Below are positions 34,901-47,263 of a stretch of DNA of 64,000 nucleotides, piece by piece. A model generated the notes under the pieces. It was not told the origin of the DNA and ran no database searches. It worked only from the letters and a program-made list of their open reading frames with translations. Within the stretch, counting starts at the first letter, position 1, and every line of letters starts with the position of its first letter. The stretch is from assembly GCA_030686995.1 (NCBI GenBank), contig CM060686.1, positions 73,731,757 to 73,795,756 on the forward strand. Reading direction: 5' to 3'. A program made the translations under genes and the position numbers. This DNA comes from Artemisia argyi (lineage: Eukaryota; Streptophyta; Magnoliopsida; Asterales; Asteraceae).

Positions 34901-36769
34901 GGGAAGGTCATCGGTTTTCTCAACATTTTTGACTTCCTTCTTATGAAGTGTTTGTGGTAGAACAGGAAGAGGAGAGGGATCTTCGTTTAATAACTTTTCA
35001 AGCGTGAGAATATCCCCCTCGAGGTCAATCTCTTGGTTATCGATTCCATCGGGAATCGAATCACTGTTGAGATAGGCCTCAATTTCTTCTAAGATGAAGT
35101 CACTTCCCTCAAACAGAGTGAGGGAAGGAGAAGAATTGGCAATAATGGGGTGAGAAGATGGAGTGAAGTTTTCACTCTGAGAATCATCGACAAAACCTAG
35201 AACCTCTTGAGCGTACTCCTCAGACGCAACATCAATGACATCAATTCGGTTAACCGTTTCGGCGTCATAATTAGAGGAGTACCTCGAAGTTTGATCGAGG
35301 TTAAAGGTTACAGCTTCATTACCAACACGAAGAGTTATTTCCTCTTCGTGCACATCAATTAACGCACGACCCGTCCTTAAGAATCCTCTCCCAAGAATGA
35401 GAGGAACTCGTGGGTCAGCATCGAACTTAACAACAACGAAGTCAGCAGGGAAATGGAACTTTCCTACTTTCACGAATACGTCTTCAGCAATGCCGAGAGG
35501 ACGAGAGATTGAACGGTCGGCAAGCTCGAGAGTCATGCACGTAGGAGTGAGTTCAGGAAGAGAGAGTTTCTCCCACACTGAGTAAGGCATCAGGTTGATG
35601 CTAGCGCCAAGATCGGCTAAGGCGAAGCATTCAACCATCCCAGGGAAAACACATGGAATGAGAAATCTCCCAGGGTCTCCAAGCTTCTTAGGAAGCTTCT
35701 TTAAGATAACTGCTGAGCAGTTTTCGTTCAATGGAGTCTTTGCCATTTCGTACAATTTTTCCTTGTTGCTTAACAATTTCTTGATCATCGATGCGAATTT
35801 GGGCATCAGGATGATAGCATCCGCAAGGCTAACATCAAAATGCAAATCTTGAAAGATTTGATAAAACTTATCCATTTGGTGACTAGCCTTTTCGCGGAGC
35901 TTTTGCTCATTAAGTCGTGACGGGTATGGTAGTGAAGGTTTAGATTTAGGGTTCTCTCCAGGAGTTGTTGGTGGTTCAAACACAACTCCCGGTTTTGGTA
36001 CAAGTCCTGATTTTGGTACAATTTCTGGAACAACCTGAGGGTGGACGTGTGCGGTACTTCGTGGGCTAGTAGATTGCACCTTGTCCGTGGTTGCCTCAGG
36101 CTTAATTTCCACCTCCTCGGAATAAAGAGGAGGAGGAATAGGAGGAACTGGCGGCTTTTCATAAGCTTTACCACTGTGTGTAGTAATAGCTTTGAGTTCA
36201 CCCTTGGGGTTAACAACTGTATTAGCCGGGAGACCTCCTGATGTAGAGGGTGGAGTGAGATGATTCATAAGACTGGTAAGCATATTCTCAATCTTGCTTT
36301 GAGATTGATCAATTTTGTTGTTTGTTGCCATCAACTCACTCTTCAGCTCATGACCCTGTTTGGCTATTGATGATTGGAAATCATTCTTCAAATTTGAGAT
36401 TTGATTTTGCATCGCCCTCATTTTAGTCTCATTAACCTTGATGTAGTTATTGAGTTCGTTTGGGAGGGGTTCTTGATAATTTGGAGCTGAATACCCTTGA
36501 TTACCCCTTTGGGGTGGGTACTGATTGACGGGGGCAGGATTTTGATTTTGCATATTAGGCCCCCTCGACGGATTAGGATTAAACCTATTTGGATTTTGAG
36601 GAAACCTGGGTGGTCCACCCTGGGTGCTAGCCTGGTGATTTGGCTCCACTTGAGGACGGTATTGGTTACCTCCTTGGTTGGAATTGCCGGCTATTGCATT
36701 TACTTCGAATGGATTGCCTTCGGTGGCAGTGCAATTATAATATGAGTGTGGACCACACAAGTGACACAA
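31982..36769 (-). CDS. Element D Pol polyprotein, 1595-codon frame
   Basis: The frame begins within the gag zinc knuckle ([12 protein letters not shown]) and continues through a Gln/Asn/Pro-rich linker. Retropepsin: [11 protein letters not shown], with Asp 386. Reverse transcriptase: [27 protein letters not shown] (Asp 872 and 873). RNase [14 protein letters not shown] and [10 protein letters not shown]. Integrase: zinc site ([16 protein letters not shown]) and catalytic Asp 1303 (GIDFMGP), Asp 1361 (ISDRG) and Glu 1397 (QVEVSNRG), the D-X57-D-X35-E pattern. All key acidic residues are present. There is no premature stop. The true N-terminus is gag, which lies in another frame because of a 2-nt slip near 36752. 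RT has LDSFSGY where most relatives have LDGFSGY or LDGYSGY. The protein would act in the cytoplasmic particle, then the nucleus. No chromodomain is visible after integrase, as expected for Athila. Confidence 0.93.
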   Translation of the reverse strand: MCHLCGPHSYYNCTATEGNPFEVNAIAGNSNQGGNQYRPQVEPNHQASTQGGPPRFPQNPNRFNPNPSRGPNMQNQNPAPVNQYPPQRGNQGYSAPNYQEPLPNELNNYIKVNETKMRAMQNQISNLKNDFQSSIAKQGHELKSELMATNNKIDQSQSKIENMLTSLMNHLTPPSTSGGLPANTVVNPKGELKAITTHSGKAYEKPPVPPIPPPLYSEEVEIKPEATTDKVQSTSPRSTAHVHPQVVPEIVPKSGLVPKPGVVFEPPTTPGENPKSKPSLPYPSRLNEQKLREKASHQMDKFYQIFQDLHFDVSLADAIILMPKFASMIKKLLSNKEKLYEMAKTPLNENCSAVILKKLPKKLGDPGRFLIPCVFPGMVECFALADLGASINLMPYSVWEKLSLPELTPTCMTLELADRSISRPLGIAEDVFVKVGKFHFPADFVVVKFDADPRVPLILGRGFLRTGRALIDVHEEEITLRVGNEAVTFNLDQTSRYSSNYDAETVNRIDVIDVASEEYAQEVLGFVDDSQSENFTPSSHPIIANSSPSLTLFEGSDFILEEIEAYLNSDSIPDGIDNQEIDLEGDILTLEKLLNEDPSPLPVLPQTLHKKEVKNVEKTDDLPTVELKNLPPHLEYAFLEGDDKLPVIIAKDLSVEEKAALIQVLKSHKRAIAWRLSDIKGIDPEFCTHKILMEDDFKPAVQHQRRVNPKIHEVVKQEVLKLLDAGLTYPISDSPWVSPVHCVPKKGGITVVTNEENELIPTRLVTGWRVCIDYRKLNDATHKDHFPLPFMDQMLKRLAGNEYYCFLDSFSGYFQIPIDPHDQEKTTFTCPYGTFAYKRMPFGLCNAPGTFQRCMMAIFSDMIGKSMEAFMDDFSIIGNSFQSCLSYLDSMLKCCEDTKLCLNWEKSHFMVKEGIVLGHKISKNGIEVDRAKVDVIAKLPHPTTVKGVRSFLGHAGFYRRFIQDFSKIAWPMTHLLEKDAPFIFSPECIEAFETLKKRLTEAPILVAPDWDLPFELMCDASDYAIGAVLGQRKTKHFQPIHYASKTMTEAQSHYTTTEKELLAVVYAFEKFRPYLILTKSIVYTDHSALKYLFAKQDAKPRLLRWVLLLQEFDIIIRDKKGVDNLAADHLSRLENPHQNAFEKKEINETFPLETLNVVSFRGDSITPWFADFANYLAGNFIVKGMSSQQKNKFFKDVKHYFWDDPYLFKICADQVIRRCVYGQEASEILKACHAGPTGGHHNPNYTAKKVFDSGFYWPSIYKDAQDLIKSCDACQRHGNISQKNEMPQNAIQVCEIFDIWGIDFMGPFPSSHGNKYILVAVDYLSKWVEAKALPTNDARVVVKFLKALFARFGTPRAIISDRGTHFCNDKFDKVMQKYGVTHRISTAYHPQTSGQVEVSNRGIKRILERTVGENRTSWSDKLDDALWAFRTAYKTPIGCTPYKLVYGKACHLPIELEHKAYWALKHANFDLKTAGDHRKVQLNELNELRDQAYENSLIYKEKTKKIHDSKIKNRVFNVGDRVLLFNSRLKIFSGKLKTRWTGPFTIAKVYPYGTVELSQSDGPNFKVNGHRLKYYFGEDIPSMVVPDLQTFPKDN

Positions 36770-37734
36770 ACTTCTATCTTTTTTTCTTCAGCTTGTGGAG
36801 AAGAATGAGGAGAAGAAATTTTCTGGCTTTGAGTCAGAACTGAGCTTTGGGTGAGAACCAATGCATGGATAGCTTCCGTGAGTTTGTCAAGTCTAGCATC
36901 GGTGCTAGATTGAGCCACGGGCGATGAGGTAGAAGGAACAACATTCCTTTGGGAAACAACCGATTTGCTTCGGGGAATGCGGACCTTAGATTTATTCTCA
37001 ATGATCGCTAAAGCATCCTTTGTGGTGCGATTCAAGAAGTTACCTCCAGCGAAGGCATTTAGAGAGTCTTGATCGGATTGGCTTACACCATTGTAGAAAG
37101 TATCAAGTTGCATGAGATCGGAGAACCCGTGGTGAGGACATTTTCGGAGCAATTCCTTGTAACGATCCCATGCCTCACTAAAGGATTCATCAAATTTCTG
37201 CGTGAATTTCATGATCTCATTCTTGAGACTCGTGGTTTTGGAAGGAGGAAAGAATTCATTTACGAACTTTTTCACAAGATCTGCCCATGTCTCAATAGAT
37301 CGTGGAGGTTGTTTTTCAAGCCAAATCCGGGCTTGTCCCTCCAGGGAGAATGGAAAGAGAAGAAGTTTGATTGCTTCACAAGGGACATCTTTGCATTTGA
37401 TGGTGGATGTGATTTTATTGAACCATCCAATGTGATCTTGAGGATCGTCCCTCTCATAACCGTAGAACTGACGTGAGGTGGCCAGGTTTATCAACCCTGT
37501 TTTAAGCTCAAAATTTTCGGCCATGATTGCCGGAACAATGATAGCATCTCCGTAACCCTCGACGGGTGCTTGGAGAAGCTCATTCGTAGTGGGTTCAGCC
37601 GCCATGATGACAGCTGAAGGTGGAACAGCTCGGATCTCAGATCCGACTGTTGGTACAGAATGTCTACGAGGTCTTCGAGGTTTCCGGACAAGCTCACATA
37701 ATGGGCTAGTGGACCTTGAAGAACGAGTGCACAT
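36700..37734 (-). CDS. Element D Gag, 344-codon frame
   Basis: It starts [20 protein letters not shown], with a second ATG in [11 protein letters not shown]. The retrotransposon gag domain follows: [88 protein letters not shown] linker leads to the first two Cys of a zinc knuckle (EVCVTC), and then the frame is lost. In ACTTGTGTGGTCC two bases (one GT) appear to have been added; without them the frame continues as GGPHSYYNC into Pol. Gag would form the particle. Confidence 0.9.
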   Translation of the reverse strand: MCTRSSRSTSPLCELVRKPRRPRRHSVPTVGSEIRAVPPSAVIMAAEPTTNELLQAPVEGYGDAIIVPAIMAENFELKTGLINLATSRQFYGYERDDPQDHIGWFNKITSTIKCKDVPCEAIKLLLFPFSLEGQARIWLEKQPPRSIETWADLVKKFVNEFFPPSKTTSLKNEIMKFTQKFDESFSEAWDRYKELLRKCPHHGFSDLMQLDTFYNGVSQSDQDSLNAFAGGNFLNRTTKDALAIIENKSKVRIPRSKSVVSQRNVVPSTSSPVAQSSTDARLDKLTEAIHALVLTQSSVLTQSQKISSPHSSPQAEEKKIEVCVTCVVHTHIIIALPPKAIHSK

Positions 37735-38038
37735 GCACTAGGGATAAAAACTTTTTGGACAATATTTTTGTTATCGTCCCGTAATCCAGAATCGTTTCTC
37801 TTTAAGAATCACCTTAAAAGAAAACCGAGTCAGAAAACGTTACGATATGGATTTGTTGTTTTTTTACTTTTTTTGGTGTTTTAACACTTTAGGAAAAGTG
37901 TCAATGACTTTTTTATGTGTTTTGATTTTGAAAATATTCACAAGTGATGGTATTTGTACAGTGAGTAAGGTGAGATAACACTAATCTCGAAAGACGCTAC
38001 AGAAACGCGCACACCTCCCCGGCAGCGGCGCCAAAAAT
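37735..38038 (-). other. Leader and primer-binding site of element D
   Basis: On the minus strand TGGCGCCGCTGCCGGGGAGG (38033-38014) follows the 5' LTR after five bases. It is the standard primer site of the Athila group. The rest is a non-coding leader up to gag. Confidence 0.9.
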
Positions 38039-41000
38039 TGATTGATGCTAAACCACCAACTTATATTGACCAAAGAATGGTCAAACAAGTTAAATAGCCT
38101 AGATCAATGCTCTGGGTAATATAAGGTATCACCGGGTCGATAAATCCTGTTGAGGTGTGAAATGTAACTTTAGCGTGCTTTGTGATCGGGTGTTTATTCA
38201 CAGAAAGGGTTTGTTGTGAGAATTATTTGGAGATTATTGACAGAAATAGCTTAGGAAAGCTATGTGAATGATTACGGGAACTAAGGTTGAGAAGAAATCA
38301 CTTAAAACTTAAAAGCTGTACGTTTGCCGAAAACGTGAACAAACGTACGAGGAATAAAAGTGAACGAAGTGATCTGAGAAGGCTACTGGTATGAAAATTT
38401 ACTTTTTACAAACCTAATGATGATAGAAACTTTTTGGAAATTTAAAACTAATTTTTACACTAATTTTATAATTACTATTAATTAAATACTAATTTTCTAA
38501 TTACTTTTAATTAACTAAATTAACCTAAATTATAAATAATTATGAAATTAACATGGAAAAATAAAAATTAAACTTAGAAAAATCTAAAATACTATAAAAC
38601 TAATTTTAGAAATGAAATTATATTTTTAAGACTATTTAATTATTACTAATTATTAACTAATTATTAATTACTTTTTAATTATTTAAAATAACCTAAATTC
38701 TAATTAATTATTAAAATACACTAAAAAAGTGAAAATAAAATTTGGAAAAATTAAAAATAACTAAAAACTAATTTTAAAATTTAATTTATATTTTTCTGAT
38801 TTACTAATTAATTATTATTAATTATTAACTATTAAATAATTACTAAAAACTATTTTAAATTAAGAAAAGTACTAAATGATAAAAGAAAAATCTGAAAAAA
38901 TTACAGAAATTATTTTTACACACCAGAAGCCTAGGAAAATTGTAAAAATGGAAATTGCTTATTAATAAGCTGATGAATAAGCCAAATGTCTTAAATAGAA
39001 GCTATCACTTCTATTAAGTTGGGCTTATTTGAGATTTTCTTTTTCCAAACTGCTTATTACAAGTTTTTAGACAACTTTTGTGAAGTGACTTTGACTGTGG
39101 TCAAGGAAATAAGCACTTCAAGTGCTTAATCCCTTAACAGTTGACTTTTCTTGACCAAGAGTGGAAATAAGCCAAAATCAGCTTGTGTGGGGTCCACTTT
39201 GGTGAAAACAGATGTAACCAAGTACAATGAACAAATTTAAACAAGTAGCACACAAATAAGCTGTTTAAATAAGCTACAACACCAAAATAAGCACTTGGCT
39301 TATTTGGTTCTGAGGCAGTCTGGGGACAGACTTGGGAGGTCAAACAAAGTGGGGTCCACTGGTCTACAGGTCAAACAAATGGTCAACCCTTAATCCCTGG
39401 TAGGAGGGGGTTGTATGGAACCAAGTTGGAGGTGTAGGACCCACTAGGTTAACCACAATCCACCACCAAAGGTGATGAGTGAGCTGAGGTCTGCTGAGAC
39501 AGGGCAACTACTTTGCCCTGCAGGTCAGTTCCAAGGGCATTTTAGTCATTAAGAAAAAGTCACAAAAATCAACCAAGCATGAAATTCAAAAGATCAGCTG
39601 AAAGAGTCCACTCACAACAAATTTCAGACCTTAAATCCAAACACAAAAATCAATTTAATTCATGTCATTTTGGCAAAAATCTGGGATTGAACTTTTTGAC
39701 TTTTTGAGAAACTTTGAGATTTGACTTTTATGAACTTGTATTGCTGATTTAATGACTTAAAGTGTTATGATAAGTTGTATGAAAGCTAACTTAAGTAAAA
39801 ACATCCACTTATGAAAAGATTTGATTGGGTTTGAGCTTGAAAAATCACCACAGTTAACTGTGGTGATTATTTTTAAGTGATTTTGACTTTTGCAGTGTTT
39901 TGGAACAAAGCTATGGTTCCCTTGACCTATTATCCACCCAAACAACACTCTGAAACACAGATGTGCACAAATGAACAAGTAGAATAGCTTAAACAGATTA
40001 CAACCAAACACTCCTATAAAAACAATTATTGATAAGATTTTGATTCAGACAAACATAAAACACAAACAAATGGTTACCACTAATCTAGTTACTAATATTT
40101 AACTAAAATAAACACAAATAAACAGTTAGAACTACTTATTACTAAAGAGATGAGATTTTTTTAGCTTACAAAGCGTTCCAAGCTTGGCTGCCAAGTACCA
40201 ATGACCAACTTATCCAACCTACTGACCTCCCATGAGGTCCCTAACCCACAGCCATCCTTGATTTACTGTGCTTCAAGCTTGTTCAACCATTGATCAACCA
40301 TTTTTTATTTATTTTTGATTTTTCTTGATTATTTTTAATATTTATAGAAACTGATTTAGGATGTTCACACAAGCTTAAAAAGCTTAAAGAAACTTGTTTT
40401 CTGAGTTTACATAAGCTTGTAAATGACTTGTATACACATTAGTAGCTTAACTTAATACTTGAGAATTTGAAAATGGAACTTGAAAATTGAAATTGAGAAC
40501 TAAACTTTGAAACAGACTTTCATTGATAACAAAGATTACAATACATTAGAATAAACTGAAAAAACATTTAAAACTAAAAAATTACACACTCTATGCTCCA
40601 AGATGAGCTACAATATATAACGAGGCAAAAACTAGGGCCTAAGTCTTCCACATGGGTTCTTTTTGAATTCTGATAGTTCCAATAAACTTGCTCTGACCTC
40701 TTGACCAAATCCCAGCCATCCAATTGGCTTTTGATACATCCACACCCTTGATTAGAAAATTGGCGCCAAAACTTATATGGGGCATTATGAGTGGAACTGG
40801 TGGGGGTTGTTGTGGGGAGTTATTGTGGTGGGAAAGTTTGGTGAGGAGCATTAATTGTGGGGGGGGGGGGGGGAAACTGGTGAAAAGGTGAGAGGAGGGG
40901 GAAAGGTCTCCCTGGTTTCACGCTTGGGTGTTGGGGGGGAAGGAGATGGTCAGCGGTGGAGTTTGACCGAAGGGTTTTTATTTTTAAAAAGAAGTTGGGC

Positions 41001-41582
41001 TGGATCATGTGGTGGGCTGGGTAATGGGTGGACTGGATGGGGTTTTGGTTTTGGGTTTTGATATTAAAAAAGGGTCCGGTTTGGTTGTAAGTTATCAAGG
41101 ACCAATTTTGTAATTTCCTAAACTTCAAGGACTGAATTTGCACTTTTCCCAATTTGCTTCCAAGGACCAATATTGATATAATTCCAAAGTTCCAAAACCA
41201 TTTTCCATTTTTCAAATTTTAAAATTTCCCAGGGACCTATTTTGCCATTTTTGGATTTTCAGGGACTAAACATGTAATTTTGGAAAACTTGTTACCTAAG
41301 TGTAATATTTTGTGATTTTTGACTTTTAAAACCTTGGGTAGACTTTTCCTTTCAAAATAATTGCATAGGGACTAAAATTGACAAGTTTTGAAACTTGGGG
41401 GACTGAAACTGCCAATATTGCAAACTTTATACGTTTTTCCTTTGTTTTTACACATTTTGCATTTAAAACACATAAAACACAATCCCTGGGATAATTTAAG
41501 TATTTTGATATCTTTTTGATTGTTTTTGTGCGTTTTGGCAGTTTAAATATATCAAAAACGATGAGTGTTTAAGCACTCATCA
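38039..41582 (-). repeat. 5' LTR of element D
   Basis: 3544 bp. It differs from the 3' LTR by scattered substitutions, small indels in G-runs and A/T blocks, and about 60 extra bp near 40101-40162. It carries the conserved palindrome at 39843-39868 and the terminal hairpin at about 41560-41581. As the 5' LTR it would hold the promoter; a minus-strand TATATATTG near 40610-40620 is a weak TATA candidate. Confidence 0.92.
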
Positions 41583-41841
41583 CACCTCTTGTATTACTCT
41601 TGACGCCGTCACTTGAGAACTCTTGACGCCGTCGGGTACTGTTTCCAGCAAGAAAAATTAAGACTTTGCCGTTTTCTTCACTTTTATGCTCCAAAAACGT
41701 CCAAAAATGCTTCCTTTTCCAGATTTCACTCCAAAAGTACCTAAAATGACAAAAGGAACGATTTAGTGCATTATTTGATCAAATAAATTCGAATCCGGGC
41801 TAAAATGACCCCCTAAAAACGGTTCATTTTTTGCCTCATCA
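41583..41841 (-). mobile_element. 5' LTR of element A, part right of insertion D
   Basis: It starts with the CACCT duplication and continues the A LTR (TCTTGTATTACTCTTGACGC) to GCCTCATCA. ATAAC follows at 41842-41846, the target duplication of A. Confidence 0.88.
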
Positions 41842-41913
41842 ATAACAATTTCAAGCAAAAGTAATATAGCAACCTCAATCAAATCTTTTTATCTATTTTT
41901 ATTAGTAGACAAT
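41842..41913. other. Right flank of element A, duplicated at 9049-9120
   Basis: This short segment (ATAACAATTTCAAGCAAAAG...) is the original target DNA between A and Copia C. Its copy at 9049-9120 is nearly identical. Confidence 0.8.
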
Positions 41914-42295
41914 TGTTAGGAATATAAATGTTCATATGAAAGACTCGGTCACCCCGAGTATCTATTTAGCATTTATGTAGCTCGTAGGCTTATTAGTATT
42001 TGTTTAGTTATCATAATATTAGTTTTTTAAGCGTAGTATTTGTGGAGGACGGACGGGTCTTTACACACTGTACACCCGATCCACAGCCCGCAGGAGCGCG
42101 TTTAGTATGTAACTATAAATACCCCTATGCACATGTGGAGAGGGTTGGAGCTTCTAATCATTCAACTAGTTTTCCCTTCACTTTCTCTCTCTAGAACTCC
42201 CACACTCAATTTCTCTCTCTAAACTCTCTTCTTTTCTCTTTTAATTCGAACCATATCACAAATTCCATCCATGTTATGATTATGAGTATACTACA
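41914..42295 (+). mobile_element. LTR of Copia element C, right copy, 382 bp
   Basis: Same ends and length as 9121-9502, with TATAAATACCCC near 42114. TGGTATCAAGAGCC (primer site) follows at 42298-42311. Confidence 0.88.
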
Positions 42296-42830
42296 ATTGG
42301 TATCAAGAGCCATGGTTTAATCTTTGGGATTGTTAGTACTCGGATTTGTTGTTTAGTTCTTGTGTTTGGTTCTTGGTTCGAATGGTACTCATTGGAAAAA
42401 CCTTAGCATGACTTTGTTTGTGGGTTAATTCATAATACACTTGTACATTCATGATTAGAAGTTGTTTAGGTGCTTAGTCTAGTGCTTGGTTTGTGTATTT
42501 CATATGTTGACTGTTGGATTTTAGGCAATTCGTGTTGAGCTTGTTTGTTGTTCTTACTAGCGAGTTGTTTCTTATGAGGATATTCCTGGTGGCGAGTTGC
42601 TTGTTTCCTGGTGGCGATTTGCTTAGTTTCTGACTTGGTTTGCCTAAATTAGGAAAGAAGACAAACTAGCAAGGATAGTGACTGGTTTGTATTTTTGTGT
42701 AAAGCGAATTGCTCATATTAGCGATTTGCTCATAATAGTGGCCTTGATTCTCTTTATAGCATTTTGTCTTGTCCACATAAACCAAACGCTGCTCAAGTTA
42801 CTTATTGGTAGCAATTTGATAGTGAAGCTT
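42296..42830 (+). mobile_element. Leader of Copia C, truncated before gag
   Basis: The leader carries repeated GGCGAnTTGCTT phrases, similar in style to the CTGCGGTT repeats in the B leader. No gag or pol follows and no second LTR is present, so C is a 5' remnant. The right limit is approximate. Confidence 0.6.
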
Positions 42831-44400
42831 ACAAGATCCAAATCATCTAAACAATCACAACATCATCTAATCCTAGATCCACTTTACCTACATCTTTACA
42901 ACCTCTAACAGAATCTCGAACTAAACAAAAACAAATCAAGATCTTAGCTTCTCTTTATTGTGTGGTTGTACAAACTCAAAGACCTCATAAGATCTATTCA
43001 CGAAAGAGAGATATCATCACAGTTCGTTTTGAAGGCTAGCTTCTTTTAATATTCGAAGATAAAAAGAAAAGAACAAGAACAACTTTGTTTCATTCCTCTT
43101 TCTAATTCGTATAAATCAAAATAAAAAGGAATAGCAATCTTTGAAAAAAAGATAGGGATAAAGGGAAAACATGTAACAGGGACTTACAGCAGGGACTGAA
43201 CCGTATATTTTTAAAACTTTTTCAAATGAAATGTAGGGAATTGCCTACATTGTAATGTAGGTATGATTTCCCATTTTATTTTACCCCTTTTTGGATAATA
43301 GAAATAAAAAATAATTATGTATTGAAAAAGAAAATTAGAAGGATGAAGATGAGGGTATATTCATCATTTCGGTCCTCCAAGCATGCATCTCATGGTCAAA
43401 CTAACAGAATTAGTGGTTAAGGGATCAAATCCATAACGGGTCAAAATCATGAGGAGCGAATCTGGGAAAAAGTCTAGGGTCCATTTTCGTTATACATGCC
43501 ACAAACCTTAGGGACCATTTAAGTAATTAACTCTAAAGCTTATTAAGTTGCACATATCAAAACCTCAACTACTTAGCTTTAGGATTAAAATGGAATCACA
43601 ATCATGCTTATCTATAGCAATGATCATGTATTGATGGTCCGACATAGAATCCAACTCATTAGTATAAAAAGTAAGCTCTCAGGTGTTGGCACAATTTCAT
43701 CTAGAAGAAATCTCTTATGAATCGGATCGATTAAGTCAGCAAAACAACATACAAAAGACACGATACCGCATGAATGCAATGATGCCCCTCAAGGATCGAT
43801 GAACATAATACCATTTGATCTGCGTACTCGGTACCCGAGCCTATTCATTGATTCGCCAAGTTAAGGGAACATCGTAAGATACTATAAATATGTTTCAACC
43901 ACCTCATTTAGTAAGCACTTAATATTGGAAATTTCCACACCGAACTAGAATTCATTCTCCAACCTGTACATTTACTCTAACGTCAGAGCATGGTTATGGG
44001 AGGTTACACGAGTCAAGGCTGACGATTTACACTTATCTTAGCATAACACTACTAGATCTCAAGATTGAAGCTCAAAGTGGCTCATCAACCTTAGGGAGCA
44101 TGCAACTCAGAACACCAACATCCAAACTTACAAAACCTATATCAAGATTAGAGAACCTTCGGATATACAATCTACCCATCTACCTCACCATCTCTTATGA
44201 GAGATGGCGTGAATATGTTACACCACAAAGCCACATGGCAATGTTTTGTAACTCTTGCTCATGCAAGACTACACATATACTTAGAAAATTATGTTAATGA
44301 TCGGAACAGTGATGGTGATCGGAGTGTTGATGATGATGGTGATGGTGATCAGACCAGGATAAATAATTTTTGGAAGGAAGGAATGAGAGCAGAGGAAAAC
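42831..44400. other. No supported gene
   Basis: Unique-looking DNA with no long open frame, splice pattern or terminal repeat that I could recognise. Confidence 0.4.
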
Positions 44401-44410
44401 ACACACGAAG

Positions 44411-44527
44411 TGTTGCGGTGGAGTGCAGTTGAGTCGCGGTGGACTGCGATGGTGTTGCGGTGGAGTAACTGTGGTGTCGCGGTGGTGGTGCGGTGGAGTA
44501 GCGGTGGTGTTGTGGTGGAGTAACGAT
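44411..44527. repeat. GCGGTGGAGT-type minisatellite
   Basis: GTGTTGCGGTGGAGT and close variants (GTCGCGGTGG, GTAGCGGTGG, GTTGTGGTGGAGT) recur with a period of roughly 12-15 bp, in an otherwise A+T-rich region. A GATGGTGATGG run precedes it at 44310-44350. Open frames across it (His- or Thr-rich) are by-products. Confidence 0.75.
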
Positions 44528-45163
44528 GGTGTTATGGTAGAGGGAAAACGTTACTGATTTATGGAGGGGAAGCAGTTGAGAGAAAACACACACAAATTGT
44601 GTGTGAAAGAAAAAAGCAAATGGTGAAAATTAAATAAAATAAAACTTTATATAGTTGGTTGAAAATCAGGTTTAAAAAATTAAATCTTAGATTAATATAG
44701 ACCATTAGATCAAAATGGATAGAATGTGAATTTATCTATTGGTATGCAACAAAATAAAGGTATGCAATTGAACTATTCTCTTGTTAGTAAACAATTATTT
44801 TGATACACATATATTATCTTTTAGTGGATAGAACAAATTGGTAATTCATATGATGCTGTATTCGTCACCTTGTAAGATTGTACGCAATTCTTTTCTTGTT
44901 TCTTGCTGATTGTTTGGTCTCCTAATTAATGTTGTTGTTACTTAAAAAAGGTTACACTAGAGGGATTTGAGAAACTTGATATCCGTATTTAGTTTTTAAA
45001 AATTATATTGCTATAAAAGTATAGTAAATGTTCATACTAAACAAATGCTACCATGAAGTCATCTTTTTATTCAAGTATTGTTCATGTTAAAACAAATTTT
45101 AGTATTGCATATGGATATTTGATAATTTTTTCTGTTACTTGAAGTCCAATGTTGTACATTGCA

Positions 45164-45642
45164 ATATTAGGGGTGTTCATGGGTCGGGTAATAAACCGAA
45201 TAAATCGAAAATCGAACCGAACTTGTTAAAACCGAACCGAACCGAATTAAAAATTCGGTTTTCAGTTTGGATATGAGTTTGGCTATCTGAACCGAAAACC
45301 GAATTTATATAAATATATATATATATATATTTTTTATATATTTATATATAAAAAATATCCATTAAAATTTTATAATAATATAAAAAACACTTTTTTATGC
45401 TTGTAATAGTTTTTTTGCCAAAAATATAAATAATTAAATTTAAAAAAAAAATAAATAGTATAATTCAAGTATAAATTTCGGTTTTCGGTTTTGACCCATA
45501 ACTGAACCGAACTTCGGTTCGGTTCGGTTATAGATATTTTCGGTTCGGTTCGGCTTTCGGTTATGACCCAAAAAATTTTTTTAACCCAACAACCCGAACC
45601 GAATAAACTAATTAACCGAGAACCGAACCAATGAACACCCCT
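45164..45642. mobile_element. hAT-like MITE with CCGAACCGAA repeats, 479 bp
   Basis: Inverted ends AGGGGTGTTCAT and ATGAACACCCCT; the interior is full of ACCGAACCGA/TCGGTTCGGT. ACATTGCA occurs on both sides (45156-45163 and 45643-45650), an 8-bp duplication as made by hAT transposases. It is non-coding. Confidence 0.8.
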
Positions 45643-45849
45643 ACATTGCATAGACACTTGCGTTCATACAAAATACATTTGACAAACTTTTGTGTTACTA
45701 GAAGTTAAAATTAAAACAAAAGAACAATGCATAGGAAATATAATGAGAATTGAAGAAAGGAATAATCTTGTTCCCAAAACAGTTCATCAAGTGTTTACAT
45801 GTTGACTCAGATAACATATTTATTGGTACCCTTTAAAACATAAATAATA

Positions 45850-46088
45850 CTCACTCTATCCGAAAATTAATGTCTTTGTTTGATTTTTTTAATTTTAATC
45901 TTAAATATTTTTATTTGTCTTATATAATATTTTATGAAATTATATTAATGAAAATACATTTAAAACCCAATCAATTCATATATTTTGTATAAAATATTAT
46001 ATAACACAAATAAAAGTATTTATTATGAAAGTTAAATAAAAAAGACTTTAAAAAGTTAAATTGAACATTTATTTTAAAATGGAAATAG
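45850..46088. mobile_element. Diverged Stowaway-like MITE, 239 bp
   Basis: It resembles the element at 1300-1552: CTCACTCTATCCG at the left, TATTTCCATTTTAAAATAAA as reverse complement at the right, and TA at both borders. The interior TATATAATATTTTATGAAAT also matches. More decayed than the first copy. Confidence 0.65.
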
Positions 46089-46205
46089 TATTTTTCAAAG
46101 TTTTTCATATATATTAAATATATTTTTTTAATAATATATGTTTTTATTATAGAATTATGAAATAGAAAGTACGGAAAAAATATATAAAGATTAACTAGTT
46201 AAAAG

Positions 46206-46974
46206 CAAGGCTGTCAAGATCGCGATCCTACGCAGGATCGATTTTGTCTTTGCAAGATTGTGATCATAAGATCGGATCGCGATCCTACGATCCTACCAAT
46301 TTGTCATATTTTGTAAACCAATAATATACGAGTCAAACTGTTTTACATTTTTACTCAACGTCAAAGATAAGTTCATATAATATCATCTTGAAAATGACAA
46401 AGTTTAAATTTCAAACACCAAAGTAATAGTAAAACACAAAAAAATCAAGTTTCAATCGTTACATTAACGATTTAGTGCAATAATATTACATAACATAGGT
46501 CCTAAATGTCTCAAAACATACGAACTATCAACATAATTTAAAAAAAAAAAAAAAAACGTTTCATAAGTGGTATTACAAAATATACCCTTTGATTAGTTTA
46601 ATTACAGTGAAGTAAAGTAAATTAAACTATTGAACACTTTTTAGACTATAATCTATTTAGAAAGGTAGAAAACTCTGTATAAACTATAATCTATTTAGAA
46701 AATGAAACAATAGTGGTTTACTCATTAGACATTAGTAAAACACATGTTTGTTTGTTTTTTTGCCTAAGCAAGTGGGATGGACTTAAAAGATTTAAAAAAA
46801 AAAAAAAAAATGAACTCGGATCGCGTGTCGATCCTACGATCTTACGTGCGATCCTACGATCCTACTTACGATCCTACCTCATATACGATCCTACCACGAT
46901 CCTACACGATTTTGACTGGTGTGCACGTAAGATCGTACGATCTTACGTGTAAACTCTCGAGTTTGACAGCCTTG
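46206..46974. mobile_element. hAT-like element with GATCCTAC repeats, 769 bp
   Basis: Inverted ends CAAGGCTGTCAA (left) and TTGACAGCCTTG (right). GTTAAAAG flanks both sides (46198-46205 and 46975-46982), a perfect 8-bp duplication. GATCCTAC/GTAGGATC repeats crowd both subterminal parts (46225-46300 and 46820-46945). There is no transposase, so it is non-autonomous. Confidence 0.85.
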
Positions 46975-47263
46975 GTTAAAAGTATTAAAAAAGGGGAAAA
47001 TATGAAACAAAAACTAAAGGGAGTATTAATAGTACCCTTTTCATAGTCTCCCAAAATTACCCCGACCTCCTTATGAGTTAGAAAGATAGCACTAACACCC
47101 ATTCCTCACCCACCCCCAAAACACATACGATCTCAAAAACATTTGCACGGACACATGCACTACATATACAAACCCTACATACAAGAAAAAAAACTTAAAG
47201 TTTGTAGTAGCAGTGTATAGTAGAAAATCAGGATAATTTTTACAATTTTAGAAATTGAGAAAT

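Larger units (their letters stand above)
27611..41582 (-). mobile_element. Element D: Athila-like Ty3/Gypsy retrotransposon, 14.0 kb
   Basis: Both LTRs run from TGATTGATGCTAAACCAC to GCACTCATCA on the + strand. CACCT occurs at 27606-27610 and 41583-41587 as target duplication, and the uninterrupted site (TTCCACCTCTTG) is preserved at 10060. On the minus strand the order is 5' LTR, TGGCGCCGCTGCCGGGGA primer site, gag, protease, reverse transcriptase, RNase H, integrase, polypurine tract, 3' LTR. RT before integrase shows Gypsy, and sequence style and primer site point to the Athila clade. LTRs of 3499 and 3544 bp are long for the clade. Apart from one 2-nt frameshift the coding region is open. 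Confidence 0.93.

Noticed and set aside
9121..42295. The two C LTRs as the pair of one 33-kb Copia element
   Set aside because: Each is followed by the same primer site and leader, so both are 5' LTR copies, and both share the flank before them.
44294..44593. Thr- and His-rich 99-codon frame
   Set aside because: It is a direct product of the GGTGGAGT minisatellite and GATGGT repeats.
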